A stretch of DNA of 64,000 bases from an uncultured Actinomycetes bacterium (GTDB lineage Bacteria > Actinomycetota > Actinomycetes > Nanopelagicales > Nanopelagicaceae). Every line of letters begins with the position of its first letter. The stretch's first letter is position 1. Location: positions 62,001-126,000 of the forward strand of contig CAILJM010000011.1 in the NCBI GenBank assembly GCA_903834515.1, in the 5' to 3' direction. The notes under the pieces are model-generated. The model was not told the DNA's origin, made no database searches, and worked only from the letters and a program-made list of their open reading frames with translations. The position numbers and the translations under genes are program-made. Shown piece by piece: positions 18,311 to 28,459 of this stretch.

Positions 18311-20062
18311 TTATGACAACTTCTCGGGGACAAAATCGACGCCGGCTTCCTTGCGTTGAGGCGCTGTGATTGGTGTCGGTGCACCCGTCAGCGGATCTCC
18401 CCCACTTGCGGTTTTCGGGAAGGCAATGACTTCACGAATCGAGTCGGCTCCTGCTAGTAAAGCGCAGAGTCGATCCATACCCAGAGCAATGCCGCCATGC
18501 GGAGGTGGTCCATAATTAAATGCTTCAAGCAGGAATCCAAATTTACTCTCTGCCTCGGCTGGGGTTAGCCCAATGGTATTGAATACACGTTGCTGAACCT
18601 TGCGATCGTGGATTCGGATCGAACCGCCACCAATTTCATTTCCGTTCAGGACGATGTCATAGGCATATGCCAAAGCTTCACCGGGATTGGTATCAAAGTT
18701 AGCTTCAAATTCTGGCTTTGGACCAGTAAAGGGATGATGAACTGCCGTCCATCCGCTCTCTACATTCTCTGGATCATTCTGCTCAAACATAGGTGCGTCG
18801 ACAACCCACAAGAATTTCCACTCCCCTTGTGGAATCAGATTGCAACGCGCGCCGATCTCGAGTCGAACAGCACCGAGCAGGTTCTGCGAAGAGATCCGAT
18901 TTCCCGCCGCAAAGAATATTGCGTCACCCGGTTTAGCACTTACCTGCGCTGCGATACCACTCGCTTCAGATTCCGAGAGGTTCTTGGCAACAGGTCCCCC
19001 GAGGGTTCCATCCTCTTGAACTAAAATGTAGGCAAGGCCCTTTGCACCACGTGCCTTTGCCCAATCTTGCCAAGCATCGAGCTCGCGACGTGCCGAGGAT
19101 GCGCCTCCTGGCATAACAACCGCTCCAACGTAATCGGCTTGGAATACTCGGAACGTGGTCTCTTTGAAAAATTCAGTGAGGTCATTAAGTTCCAGACCGA
19201 AACGCAGGTCCGGTTTATCTGAACCAAATCTGCGCATGCATTCTGCATAGGTCAGGCGAGGAATCGGCATCGGAATTTCGTAATTCACTACCTTCTTGAA
19301 GACTGTGGTGAGGACCTTCTCTGCAACCTTGAGCACATCCTCTTGATCGACAAAGGACATTTCGATATCTAACTGAGTAAATTCTGGTTGGCGATCTGCT
19401 CTGAAATCCTCATCACGGAAACAGCGAGCAATTTGATAGTAACGCTCCATTCCAGCCACCATCAAAAGTTGCTTAAAGAGCTGTGGTGACTGAGGAAGCG
19501 CATACCAGGAGCCTGGCTGCAATCTCACTGGAACTAAAAAGTCACGAGCACCTTCGGGAGTAGAGCGAGTGAGGTACGGAGTCTCAATTTCTAGGAAATT
19601 TAGATCATCCATAACGGTACGAATTGCCGAGGTGACTTTCGAACGGAGTCGAAGGTTTCGCGCAGGTTCTTCACGTCGCAAATCCAAATATCGATACTTC
19701 AAGCGGACTTCTTCAGAGATATTAGATGTATCTCCACTATCAACGGGAAACGGAAGAGGGGCAGCTTCACTCAATACCGTTAACTCTCGGCAATCAATCT
19801 CAATTTCACCCGTCGGGATATTTGAGTTCTCGTTTCCGCTTGGACGCTCAGTGACGGTTCCCGAAATCAGCACACACCACTCTGCGCGAAGCGCGCCTGC
19901 GATTTCGTCTTTGATGACGACCTGGACCGAGCCGGATGAATCACGGAGATCAATAAATGCGACTCCACCATGATCACGGCGTCGAGCAACCCATCCAGCA
20001 AGAGTTACCTCTGAACCAACATCACTCTTTCGCAACGATCCAGCATCGTGAGTTCTTAACAT
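18311..20062 (-). CDS. aspS: Aspartyl-tRNA synthetase (bacterial type)
   Basis: 583 aa, class II synthetase with OB-fold, catalytic core ([37 protein letters not shown]) and the bacterial GAD insertion. Residue 31 in RRRDHGGV is His, the state found in non-discriminating enzymes such as those of Pseudomonas and Mycobacterium, which also charge tRNA-Asn; a GatCAB amidotransferase would then be expected elsewhere. AGGAG ribosome-binding site; starts the base after the hisS stop. Confidence 0.96.
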   Translation of the reverse strand: MLRTHDAGSLRKSDVGSEVTLAGWVARRRDHGGVAFIDLRDSSGSVQVVIKDEIAGALRAEWCVLISGTVTERPSGNENSNIPTGEIEIDCRELTVLSEAAPLPFPVDSGDTSNISEEVRLKYRYLDLRREEPARNLRLRSKVTSAIRTVMDDLNFLEIETPYLTRSTPEGARDFLVPVRLQPGSWYALPQSPQLFKQLLMVAGMERYYQIARCFRDEDFRADRQPEFTQLDIEMSFVDQEDVLKVAEKVLTTVFKKVVNYEIPMPIPRLTYAECMRRFGSDKPDLRFGLELNDLTEFFKETTFRVFQADYVGAVVMPGGASSARRELDAWQDWAKARGAKGLAYILVQEDGTLGGPVAKNLSESEASGIAAQVSAKPGDAIFFAAGNRISSQNLLGAVRLEIGARCNLIPQGEWKFLWVVDAPMFEQNDPENVESGWTAVHHPFTGPKPEFEANFDTNPGEALAYAYDIVLNGNEIGGGSIRIHDRKVQQRVFNTIGLTPAEAESKFGFLLEAFNYGPPPHGGIALGMDRLCALLAGADSIREVIAFPKTASGGDPLTGAPTPITAPQRKEAGVDFVPEKLS

Positions 20063-21412
20063 CTAGCGATCTCCTGTTTTCATTTGGAAAAATTGAGCAA
20101 TATTCTCGTGCAAAGTCGATATCTTAATGGAAATACTCTCGCCGGTTTTCATATTCTTAAGGGACGCTAGATCACTAGCTAGTTCATCATCCCCGAGTAC
20201 AAGGCTAAATCGAGCTCCACTCTTATCTGCAGCCTTCATGCCGCCTTTGAGAGAGCGATCTCCATAGGCCAGATCTACGCGCAAGCCTTCCTTTCGAAGG
20301 TCTTCAGCGACGATAAGTGCCAATCCTTTCGCCTGCACAGAAATTGGGACGAGAAAGAGGTCGAGCAAATATGAATCAGGTAAGAGAATTCCCTCCGCCT
20401 CACAAGCCAAGACGCAGCGATCTACCCCAATGCCGAAGCCGATGCCAGAGAGATCAGAACCGCCAAGTTGGGCCATCAGCCCGTCATATCGGCCACCACC
20501 ACCGATGCCCGATTGAGCACCCAAGCCATGATGTACAAATTCAAAAGCGGTTCCGGTGTAGTAATCCAATCCGCGCACCATTCGATTATTGACCGAGAAG
20601 GCGATTCCAAGTTTGGTCAGCAAGCTTTGAACTCGTTCAAATTCACGTGCGCTATTCTCGTTGAGATATTCCAAGAGGATAGGAGCACCGCTCATTAGAG
20701 ATTTGATCTCTTCGCGCTTATCGTCAAAGAGGCGTAGTGGATTTATCTCAGCCCTTCGCGCCGTCTCGTCATCAAGATCGAGGGTCGAAATGTACTTTCG
20801 CAACTCAAGCGTGTAGCGATTGCGACTCTCTCTATCGCCGAGTGAGGTAATTTCTAAAGTGAAATTCTTTAGACCCAAGGCCTTGAAAGCTCGATCTGCG
20901 ACAGCGATTACTTCTACATCAATCTCAGGATCAGCAAGCCCAATCGATTCGATTCCGACTTGATAGAACTGGCGATAACGGCCTGCTTGTGGGCGTTCGG
21001 CGCGGAAGAAAGCACCCGAGTACCACACTTTGACCGGGAGTTGTCCCCTATCCAAATTGTGCTCAATGACCGCGCGCATGACGCCAGCCGTCCCCTCGGG
21101 TCGAAGAGTGATTGAGCGGCCGCCGCGATCCTCAAAGGTGTACATCTCTTTGCTGACCACATCAGTAGATTCACCGACTCCTCGCTTGAAAAGTTCGGTA
21201 TCCTCAAAGACCGGAAGCTCGATTAATCGATACCCTGAAAGTTTGGCGGATTCAATCAATGTCTCGCGAACGTATTCAAAGGTTTGCGAACGGTCTGGAA
21301 AGTATTCACTCACGCCCTTCGGCGCCTGAAGAGGATGCAATCTCGCGCTTCTGGTACTCGTGTTGCTCGTGTTGCTAGTGTTGCTCGTGGAAGCACCGGA
21401 ATCACTAGTCAT
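20063..21412 (-). CDS. hisS: Histidyl-tRNA synthetase
   Basis: 449 aa, class II. Motif 2 region FRAERPQAGRYRQFYQ, histidine-A motif RGLDYYTGTAFEF, C-terminal anticodon domain (LRKEGLRVDLAY). The first 22 residues are an added low-complexity tail with three NTS repeats before the conserved PKGVSEYFPD. GGAGG ribosome-binding site before the ATG, so the tail is probably translated. Overlaps the MBL hydrolase gene by 8 bp. Confidence 0.95.
   Translation of the reverse strand: MTSDSGASTSNTSNTSNTSTRSARLHPLQAPKGVSEYFPDRSQTFEYVRETLIESAKLSGYRLIELPVFEDTELFKRGVGESTDVVSKEMYTFEDRGGRSITLRPEGTAGVMRAVIEHNLDRGQLPVKVWYSGAFFRAERPQAGRYRQFYQVGIESIGLADPEIDVEVIAVADRAFKALGLKNFTLEITSLGDRESRNRYTLELRKYISTLDLDDETARRAEINPLRLFDDKREEIKSLMSGAPILLEYLNENSAREFERVQSLLTKLGIAFSVNNRMVRGLDYYTGTAFEFVHHGLGAQSGIGGGGRYDGLMAQLGGSDLSGIGFGIGVDRCVLACEAEGILLPDSYLLDLFLVPISVQAKGLALIVAEDLRKEGLRVDLAYGDRSLKGGMKAADKSGARFSLVLGDDELASDLASLKNMKTGESISIKISTLHENIAQFFQMKTGDR
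21357..21389 (-). repeat. 9-bp tandem repeat at the hisS start
   Basis: Plus-strand units ctcgtgttg, ctcgtgttg, ctagtgttg and a partial fourth encode the NTSNTSNTST segment at the N-terminus of HisS. Confidence 0.7.
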
Positions 21413-22112
21413 GGCTTCCTCCTTTACGCATTCTCTCTAAGTAATCGATCGCCAAATATGGGCTGCGTTTACGCTCTCGCCCAATTGTAGTTACTGGCCC
21501 ATGACCTGGAAGAACATTGAGTTCATCATTCAATGTCAAAACTTTTGACATGAGAGTCTCAGCCATCATCTTCGAGGAGCCCGTAGGCATATCGGTCCTG
21601 CCGATTCCATCGTGAAAGAGAACATCCCCAGAGATGAGGTAATCATCATTCACGATAAACATCGCCGATCCGGCGGTATGGCCCGGGGCATGAATCGTCT
21701 CGATATCGAATCCTGCGAGGTTAAAGCGTTCACCGCCCACAAATTCCCGGACGTCGCTTGGCTCTTTAAATGAGGTCACGCCCATCTGTTCCATGATCAC
21801 AGCGCTCTGGCCGCCTGGGGTCAGGGCCAAAAATGGCTTTTCGAGCAATCGTCGATCTCGGCTCTGGATATAAGTTGGCACGCCGTACTCCTCGGCGAAT
21901 GGGAGGACCGAGAAGGTGTGATCGAGGTGTCCGTGTGTGACCAGGGTTGCAATTGGCTTGAGGTTATGGCGCTTAAGTATCTCCGTGAGCGCGGGGACGA
22001 GCGAAGGCGGAGTGATTCCCGGATCGACGATAAAGCACTCAGAATTCTTCTGAGGAGCAAAAATCCAACAATTAGTGGCAAAGGCCTGCGCTTGAAGTAC
22101 CTCGAGAATCAT
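21405..22112 (-). CDS. Metallo-beta-lactamase-fold hydrolase (glyoxalase II-like)
   Basis: 235 aa. Binuclear zinc motifs are complete: THGHLDHT near 77-84, APGHTAGSAMF, SGDVLFHDGIGRTD, and LPGHGP. Family includes hydroxyacylglutathione hydrolases; in mycothiol-using actinobacteria the thiol substrate is likely different, so the substrate is not assigned. ATG at 22112 is preferred over 22118 because AGGAG lies 7 bases before it but only one base before the other. The neighbours hisS and aspS are a conserved actinobacterial context. Confidence 0.85.
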   Translation of the reverse strand: MILEVLQAQAFATNCWIFAPQKNSECFIVDPGITPPSLVPALTEILKRHNLKPIATLVTHGHLDHTFSVLPFAEEYGVPTYIQSRDRRLLEKPFLALTPGGQSAVIMEQMGVTSFKEPSDVREFVGGERFNLAGFDIETIHAPGHTAGSAMFIVNDDYLISGDVLFHDGIGRTDMPTGSSKMMAETLMSKVLTLNDELNVLPGHGPVTTIGRERKRSPYLAIDYLERMRKGGSHD

Positions 22113-22196
22113 GCCCATACTCCTACTGTTTACTCATAGTGCATTCGCAGTGCCCGAAGGGCCTAACCTGAGGGGCCGACGCTTTCGTCCCTGGAA

Positions 22197-22237
22197 GGTT
22201 TAAGGGTACCTTTAACCCCGCTAGATTCTCGAAATCT
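22197..22237 (+). promoter_or_regulatory. Inverted repeats and candidate promoter upstream of the DUF349 gene
   Basis: An imperfect inverted repeat (22197-22217, centred on GGGTACC) and a perfect 5-bp stem AGATT-ctcga-AATCT (22223-22237). TAGATT at 22222-22227 could be a -10, giving a leader of about 75 bases before the GAAGGAG ribosome-binding site. Confidence 0.35.
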
Positions 22238-22309
22238 CGCGGACCAGGCAATCAAAAGCACCCAATAACGAACGGTCGCCCCGACCATCGCGCAATAGAA
22301 GGAGTCTTC

Positions 22310-23596
22310 ATGGATATTCACACCAGCCCAGCCTCAGCACTCATCGGTGATCCGGCCCAATTCGGCCGCGTCGCAGAAGATGGGACTGTCTACGTCATCA
22401 CCCCACAAGGTGAGCGCGCTGTAGGTTCATATCCAGGAAAGAGTCCAGAAGAGGCGCTCTCATATTTTGTCCGAAAGTTTGAAGCGCTAGCTTCAGAAGT
22501 AGCCCTGCTCGCGGCTCGTATCAAAAGTGGTGCCATGGTTCCTGATGATGCGCTCGCTGCTGTTTCAAAGCTGCGTGAACAAGTTGCAACGCTCAATGGC
22601 GTCGGCGATCTTGCGACTTTGGCCCAAGAAGTGGAACAAATTCCACAGCTTATAGAAGGCCACAAAGCTGCATATGAGGCGAAGCAGCAAGCTGAGAACG
22701 TTGCGAAGCAAGCCAAGCGTGAAGCAGCAGTCGCACAAAAAGAGAAGATCGTCGCTGAAGCAGAGTCGCTTGCCCTCTCTGAAAATTGGAAAGTAACCTC
22801 CGAACGCCTCAAGGTACTTTTAGATGAGTGGAAGAGCGCTCCACGATTGGATAAGAAGAGCGATACCGAACTCTGGAAACGCTTTTCATCTTCACGAAAT
22901 AAATTTGATAAACGACGCCGCACGCATTTTGCGCAACTAGAGGCTGATAGCGCCGTCGTTGTAGCTCGTAAACAGGCAATTATCGATGAGGCCCAAAAAT
23001 TGGCCACTTCGCGCGAATGGCTCCCAACTGCAAATCGTTTTAAAGCTTTGATGACCGAGTGGAAGGGCGCCGGACGAGGAAAGCGCCATGTTGATACCAA
23101 GATGTGGGAGCAATTTAAAGCCGCTCAAGATCAATTCTTCGCCGCCAAAACCGCCGACCTCGAAAAGCGTCAAGGCACAATGTCTGAAAATCTCAAGAAG
23201 CGTGAAGAATTAATACTCGAAATTGAGGCGCTATCACCAATCTCAGACCTTGGATCTGCCCGCAAAGCATTTAGAGAACTCTCTGAAAAATGGCACAAGA
23301 TTGGAATGACGGATCGATCAAAGCGAGCTGCTCTTGATGCTCGATTCGAAAAGATTGAGGCAGAAATTGCTGATCTTCAAGCCTCCCACGAACGTCGTAC
23401 CGATCCAACCGCCATCGCGCACGCAAATAGCGTTGTCTCTGGCCTCCAAGAAGCGATCGAAAATTACGAGAAGCAAGCAGCAAAGGCGGAGGCTGCAGGC
23501 AATACTGCTAAGGCACTCATTGCGAAAGAAGCAGCCGCGGCTCGTCGAGTCTGGTTGGCTGAGGCTCAAAAGGGCCTTTCGGAATTCGGGAAGTAG
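22310..23596 (+). CDS. DUF349 coiled-coil protein
   Basis: 428 aa, function unknown. Helical and charged, with repeated DUF349 units, visible as ENWKVTSERLKVLLDEWK, REWLPTANRFKALMTEWKG and a third near 310, each with W...F..r..k..kdWK and LW..F patterns. No signal or membrane segment. The locus next to relA is common in actinobacteria. SD-led start (GAAGGAG). Its stop is 4 bases from the convergent relA stop. Confidence 0.85.
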   Translation: MDIHTSPASALIGDPAQFGRVAEDGTVYVITPQGERAVGSYPGKSPEEALSYFVRKFEALASEVALLAARIKSGAMVPDDALAAVSKLREQVATLNGVGDLATLAQEVEQIPQLIEGHKAAYEAKQQAENVAKQAKREAAVAQKEKIVAEAESLALSENWKVTSERLKVLLDEWKSAPRLDKKSDTELWKRFSSSRNKFDKRRRTHFAQLEADSAVVVARKQAIIDEAQKLATSREWLPTANRFKALMTEWKGAGRGKRHVDTKMWEQFKAAQDQFFAAKTADLEKRQGTMSENLKKREELILEIEALSPISDLGSARKAFRELSEKWHKIGMTDRSKRAALDARFEKIEAEIADLQASHERRTDPTAIAHANSVVSGLQEAIENYEKQAAKAEAAGNTAKALIAKEAAAARRVWLAEAQKGLSEFGK

Positions 23597-23600
23597 TCAG

Positions 23601-25793
23601 TTAATTATTTGTAATGCGGTAGACGTCATAGACGCCTTCGACATTGCGAACTGAACTAAGAACCGCGTCCAAATGTGACGCGTCAGCCATTTCAAAGGTG
23701 AACCTTGATATCGCGACGCGATCTTTACTGGTGCTTACCGCTGCGTTGAGAATATTTACATGCTGATCTGAGAGAGTTCTTGTAACATCAGAGAGTAGGC
23801 GCGCTCTATCCAACGCTTCGACCTGAATATTTACCAAGAAGAGTGTCTTAGCTCCGGCATTCCATTTCACTGTAACTAGCCGATCCCCTTGATGCTCTCG
23901 AAGATCAACAATATTTATACAGTCGGATCGATGAACGGATACTCCGCTACCTCGAGTAACGAACCCTGTGATGAGATCACCTGGAACCGGAGTGCAACAC
24001 CGTGCCAATTTAACTAAGAGATCTTCTACGCCTTCAACATCGACACCAGTTGTGCTTCTCTTTGTAGAAGTGGAGTGAGCGACAAATATCTCTTCGTGAA
24101 GGTCATGAGCTAGATCTTCGCTCTCGCCAATCGCCGCACTCAATTTCTCAATGATTGATGCCGAAGATACGTGTCCATTACCAACCGCTGCGTAGAGTGA
24201 TTCAATATCTGGGTAGTGCAAATCGTGTGAGAGTTCAAGCAATGCGTGGCCCGCGAGTATTTTTTGGAGCGGCAAACCAGCTTTACGCATCTGGCGTGCG
24301 ATTGACTCTTGGCCAGCTTCTATCGCTTCTTCTCGGCGTTCCTTTGAGAACCAAGCCTTGATCTTAGATCTAGCTCTAGGTGACTTTACGAAATTGATCC
24401 AATCGCGACTTGGTGCTGCATTGGGATTCTTATTTGTCACTACATCGACGACGTCACCGTTCGCCAACGAAGACTCAAGCGGCACTAACTTCCCATTAAC
24501 CTTTGCGCCAACACATCGATAACCAACCTCTGTATGCACTGCGAAGGCAAAATCAACGGGGGTCGATCCAGCCGGAAGTGCAATCACTGAACCTTTTGGA
24601 GTAAATACGAAGACTTCTGGTGTCTGCAGGTCGTAGCGAAGAGTGTCGAGGAACTCCCCCACATCTTCAGTCTCCTGTTGCCATTCATGGAGCTGTTTCA
24701 ACCACATCATCGCCGGCCCTTGATTCGGCTCAGCCCCCTTGGATTTGTATTTCCAATGCGCAGCGATTCCATATTCTGCTCGGGAGTGCATGTCGAAGGT
24801 GCGAATTTGAATCTCGACTGCTTTTCCGTTTGGTCCAATCACGGTGGTGTGAAGTGATTGATAGAGATTAAATTTCGGCATTGCAATGTAATCTTTGAAC
24901 CGACCTGGGATCGGGTTCCACCGCGCGTGGATAGCACCCAGTACGGCGTAACAATCACGAACATCTTCAACTAAAACTCGAATACCAACCAGATCATAAA
25001 TATCGTTAAAGTCGCGGCCCCTGACAACCATCTTCTGATAGACGCTGTAGTAATGCTTCTGACGACCAGTGACCTTTGCGGCAATACCTTCGGTAGCCAA
25101 ATCTTCGTTCACTGCTTCAATCACTTCGGAGGTAAGGGCATCTCGCGATGGAGAGCGATCTGCGACGAGACGTTCGATCTCCTCAAATTTCTTTGGTTCC
25201 AGAACCTTAAATGAAAGATCCTCCAACTCCCACTTAATCGCATTCATGCCCAATCTGTGTGCTAGTGGTGCATATATATCGATCGTCTCACGTGCTTTTC
25301 GTTCTGCGCTCTCAGCTGGCACGAACTTCCAGGTGCGCGCATTGTGAAGCCGGTCTGCTAATTTGATCACAAGAACACGAACATCCTTAGACATCGCAAT
25401 TACCATTTTACGAAGTGTCTCGGCTTCTGCAGTGGGTCCGTATGTCAATTTATCTAACTTGGTTACTCCATCGACCAGGGTCGCAACTTCGACTCCAAAT
25501 TTGCTGCGCAGTTCCTCTAATGGATACCCGGTATCTTCCACCGTATCGTGTAAAAGGGCTGCGATGACGGTTGCTTGATCCAGCCCTAGTTCCGCCAAAA
25601 TTTCGGCTACTGCAACGGGATGAGTGATGTAGGGATCACCTGATTTGCGAAATTGGCCATCATGACGCTGCGATGCTGTATCAAAGGCAGTAACGAGCAT
25701 TTGCAGATCGGCATCAGAATGATGAGCGATGAGTTTTTCTGCAAGTGGAGCCAGCAAAGGCACAAGATCGCTCATCACTTTAGAGCTAGCCAT
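23601..25793 (-). CDS. relA: Bifunctional (p)ppGpp synthetase/hydrolase RelA/SpoT
   Basis: Makes and degrades (p)ppGpp. 730 aa, full-length Rel. HD hydrolase domain with HDTVEDT (about 82-88) intact, synthetase domain with [25 protein letters not shown] domain ([28 protein letters not shown]-type), helical/zinc-finger region with [10 protein letters not shown], and a C-terminal ACT domain. Both activities look competent. ATG at 25793 chosen; the base triplet before it is TTG. Confidence 0.95.
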   Translation of the reverse strand: MASSKVMSDLVPLLAPLAEKLIAHHSDADLQMLVTAFDTASQRHDGQFRKSGDPYITHPVAVAEILAELGLDQATVIAALLHDTVEDTGYPLEELRSKFGVEVATLVDGVTKLDKLTYGPTAEAETLRKMVIAMSKDVRVLVIKLADRLHNARTWKFVPAESAERKARETIDIYAPLAHRLGMNAIKWELEDLSFKVLEPKKFEEIERLVADRSPSRDALTSEVIEAVNEDLATEGIAAKVTGRQKHYYSVYQKMVVRGRDFNDIYDLVGIRVLVEDVRDCYAVLGAIHARWNPIPGRFKDYIAMPKFNLYQSLHTTVIGPNGKAVEIQIRTFDMHSRAEYGIAAHWKYKSKGAEPNQGPAMMWLKQLHEWQQETEDVGEFLDTLRYDLQTPEVFVFTPKGSVIALPAGSTPVDFAFAVHTEVGYRCVGAKVNGKLVPLESSLANGDVVDVVTNKNPNAAPSRDWINFVKSPRARSKIKAWFSKERREEAIEAGQESIARQMRKAGLPLQKILAGHALLELSHDLHYPDIESLYAAVGNGHVSSASIIEKLSAAIGESEDLAHDLHEEIFVAHSTSTKRSTTGVDVEGVEDLLVKLARCCTPVPGDLITGFVTRGSGVSVHRSDCINIVDLREHQGDRLVTVKWNAGAKTLFLVNIQVEALDRARLLSDVTRTLSDQHVNILNAAVSTSKDRVAISRFTFEMADASHLDAVLSSVRNVEGVYDVYRITNN

Positions 25794-25808
25794 CAAGCTT
25801 CGAAGCCG

Positions 25809-26885
25809 TTAACGTCGGCGAGATTTTCGCTTCGGTTGGTTTCGTGGCCCGCGTTCGTGAGATTCCTTAGAGTGAGTCGAAGTGACGACTCCAGCGGTGT
25901 TCTTATCTATGGAGCTCTCGGGGGCTGTGCCTCGTACTGCGACGCGCTTAGCTAAAGCCTGCATCGCAGGTTCGCGCTCGCGCAGAGTTGCCAATAGCGG
26001 TGTCGCAACGAAAATAGATGAGTACGTTCCTGTTGCTAATCCAATAAAGAGTGCAAGGGATAGATCTTTCAATGTGCCAGCGCCTAACAACCCAGCACCC
26101 ACAAAGAGAATCGAAGCAACAGGCAGGAGCGCGATCAACGAGGTGTTGAAGGATCTCACTAGGGTTTGATTCACTGCAAGGTTTGCCGCCTGCGAGTATG
26201 TTTGTTTCGCAGTCGATGTAATTCCCTTTGTATTCTCACGAACCTTGTCGAAGACAACAACGGTGTCATAGAGCGAGTAACCAAGAATCGTAAGGAATCC
26301 GATGACAGTTGCCGGAGTGACATCAAAGCCCACGAGCGCGTAAATCCCAACGGTAATAAAGACGTCGTGAATCACGGCAACGATCGCTGAAATAGCCATC
26401 TTTGGCTCAAAGGCCATTGCTAGGTAGAGCATTACTACCAAGAGGAATCCGAGTAGGCCATAGATCGCCTTATGAGTGATCTCTTTACCCCATGATGGTC
26501 CGACGGTTTGGACATCGATATTCGAGGCATCGACCTTAAATGTCGATGAGAGCGCAGTACGCGCTGCAGAGATCGTTGATTGAGGAAGATCAGAGGTCTG
26601 AAGTCGCAACTTATTCGAACCGATCTTCTGGACAATAGTCTCGGTGGTGACACCAGCGCTCTTCAGTGCGCTCTGTCCATCAGCAACACTGACCGAAGGT
26701 GATTGAACGGTGAAGACCGATCCACCCTTAAATTCAATACCAAGCTTTAAGCCTTGGGTACCTAGCGCGATCGCTGAGATAACAATCAAGAGACCTGAGA
26801 AGGCATACCAACGACGGCGCTTAGCGATGAAATCTATCGACGTCTCGCCACGATAAAGGCGCCCACCAATTCCTGAAAGAACCAT
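25809..26885 (-). CDS. secF: Protein translocase subunit SecF
   Basis: 358 aa. First membrane segment near 32-50, then FKGGS signature, periplasm-side domain, five more segments (VVMLYLAMAF, FDVTPATVIGFLTILGYSLYDTVVVFDKVREN). The basic tail RNQPKRKSRRR is cytoplasmic. Works with SecD to pull secreted proteins off SecYEG using the proton gradient. Follows secD with TAAATG junction. Confidence 0.95.
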   Translation of the reverse strand: MVLSGIGGRLYRGETSIDFIAKRRRWYAFSGLLIVISAIALGTQGLKLGIEFKGGSVFTVQSPSVSVADGQSALKSAGVTTETIVQKIGSNKLRLQTSDLPQSTISAARTALSSTFKVDASNIDVQTVGPSWGKEITHKAIYGLLGFLLVVMLYLAMAFEPKMAISAIVAVIHDVFITVGIYALVGFDVTPATVIGFLTILGYSLYDTVVVFDKVRENTKGITSTAKQTYSQAANLAVNQTLVRSFNTSLIALLPVASILFVGAGLLGAGTLKDLSLALFIGLATGTYSSIFVATPLLATLREREPAMQALAKRVAVRGTAPESSIDKNTAGVVTSTHSKESHERGPRNQPKRKSRRR

Positions 26886-28448
26886 TTAGAGGACTTCCTT
26901 TCCATCAACAGTGAGAACACCCAAGCTTTTGGCCGACAATCCAGAGAGGCGATGTCCGTGAGCGTAGAAACCTACGCGCGACAACAAGGTCACAAATGGT
27001 TTTGTGAAGAAGAAGACGACAATCAAATCAACGAAGGTCGTCAATCCGAGGGTGAAGGCAAATCCACGAACGCCGCCAACGGCAAAGAAGTAAAGCAGGG
27101 CTGCGGCAATCAACGAGACAAAGTCTGCGACCAGAATTGTCCGACGGGCGCGTTGCCAACCGGTCTCCACAGCAGTTCTCAACGAACGGCCATCACGGAC
27201 TTCATCTCGAAGGCGTTCGAAGTAGACAATAAATGAGTCCGCAGTGATACCAATCGAGACGATCGCTCCGGCGATTCCCGCAAGCGTCAAAGTAAATCCG
27301 ATCCACTTTGCCAACAACAGGAATGAAAGGAAGGTAATCGAGCCGGCAACAACAAGTGAACCAACCGAAACGAGACCAAGACCTCGGTAGTAAAGAACTG
27401 AATAAAGTACTACCAAGATCAGACCGATCAATCCTGCAAGTAAACCTGCATGGAGTTGATCAGAACCTAGCGTTGGCGAAATTTGATTGATCTCTTGGAC
27501 GGTTAACGCCAATGGAAGCGCGCCATACTTGAGTTTGTTAGCAAGATCGGTTGAATCAGTCTGAGTGAAATTTCCTGTGATTTGTGCCGAGCCACTGTTA
27601 ATTGCTTCATTAATACGAGGTGCGCTTACGACCAAACCATCAAGAACAATAGCTGCCTGATTTTGTGGTGATGCGAGTGAAGTAACGCGTGATGTCATTT
27701 TTCCAAATGCAGTTGTACCCGCGCCATTAAAGCTGAGGAGAACCATCCAGCCATTTCCGTTCGTATTATCAAGAACAGCACTCGCCTTTGAAACTTGATT
27801 TCCTTCTACCTCTGCAGGAGCGAGGATGTACTTTGCTGATCCATCTCGTGAACACGATACAAGTGGTGCTGCAGGATCATCGATCGCCCCACCTTGGCGA
27901 TTTGCCGCAAGGGTGCAATCTAAATTCTTGAATTGCGCATCGAGTGAAGCATCGACGCCATTTGGATACGAGGCAGCAGGCGCACTCGTAACCTTCTTGC
28001 CATTCTTAGTTGTGGTCGTTGTAGCCGATGAAGTCGAAGCGCTCTTTGCATTTCCTGATCCCACAGCGAGAACCTGACGGAAGCGAAGCTGAGCCGTTGC
28101 GCCGACGAGATCAACAACTCGACTGCTTGAGTTACCTGGAACAGAGACAATGATGTCGCCATTACTTTGAGAGGAGACTTCACTCTCGGCTACACCAAGT
28201 GAATTCACGCGCTGGCGGATGATTGCAACGGCTTGATCGACCGCCGCCTTATCGAGCTTCGTCCCTGCTGCCACCTTTGGCGCAAGAGTCACGCTCGTTC
28301 CACCTCGAAGATCAAGTCCTAACTTGAGCTTGGTATCACCCTGGAAGATCGCGACCGCGGAAAAGGCGATCAGGATGACCAAGAGAACTGCGAGCGTCCG
28401 GCCTGATTTGGCCGGCTTCTTCGTGGCTTTTGAAATATTTGCAGACAT
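26886..28448 (-). CDS. secD: Protein translocase subunit SecD
   Basis: 520 aa. N-terminal membrane segment (about 17-36), LGLDLRGGTSVTL near 44-56, extracytoplasmic P1 domain with a low-complexity Ser/Thr/Lys insertion (about 148-172), then five membrane segments (GITADSFIVYFERLRDE). Lies directly after ruvB: the usual intervening yajC is absent. A TAGACT hexamer 8 bases before the ATG, on the ruvB stop codon, may be a separate promoter. Confidence 0.95.
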   Translation of the reverse strand: MSANISKATKKPAKSGRTLAVLLVILIAFSAVAIFQGDTKLKLGLDLRGGTSVTLAPKVAAGTKLDKAAVDQAVAIIRQRVNSLGVAESEVSSQSNGDIIVSVPGNSSSRVVDLVGATAQLRFRQVLAVGSGNAKSASTSSATTTTTKNGKKVTSAPAASYPNGVDASLDAQFKNLDCTLAANRQGGAIDDPAAPLVSCSRDGSAKYILAPAEVEGNQVSKASAVLDNTNGNGWMVLLSFNGAGTTAFGKMTSRVTSLASPQNQAAIVLDGLVVSAPRINEAINSGSAQITGNFTQTDSTDLANKLKYGALPLALTVQEINQISPTLGSDQLHAGLLAGLIGLILVVLYSVLYYRGLGLVSVGSLVVAGSITFLSFLLLAKWIGFTLTLAGIAGAIVSIGITADSFIVYFERLRDEVRDGRSLRTAVETGWQRARRTILVADFVSLIAAALLYFFAVGGVRGFAFTLGLTTFVDLIVVFFFTKPFVTLLSRVGFYAHGHRLSGLSAKSLGVLTVDGKEVL

Positions 28449-28459
28449 AAGAGGTGAGT

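Noticed and set aside
22390-23100. 236-codon frame opposite the DUF349 gene
   Set aside because: Antisense shadow; Ser/Arg/Ala-rich with no domain, while the plus strand has clear DUF349 repeats.
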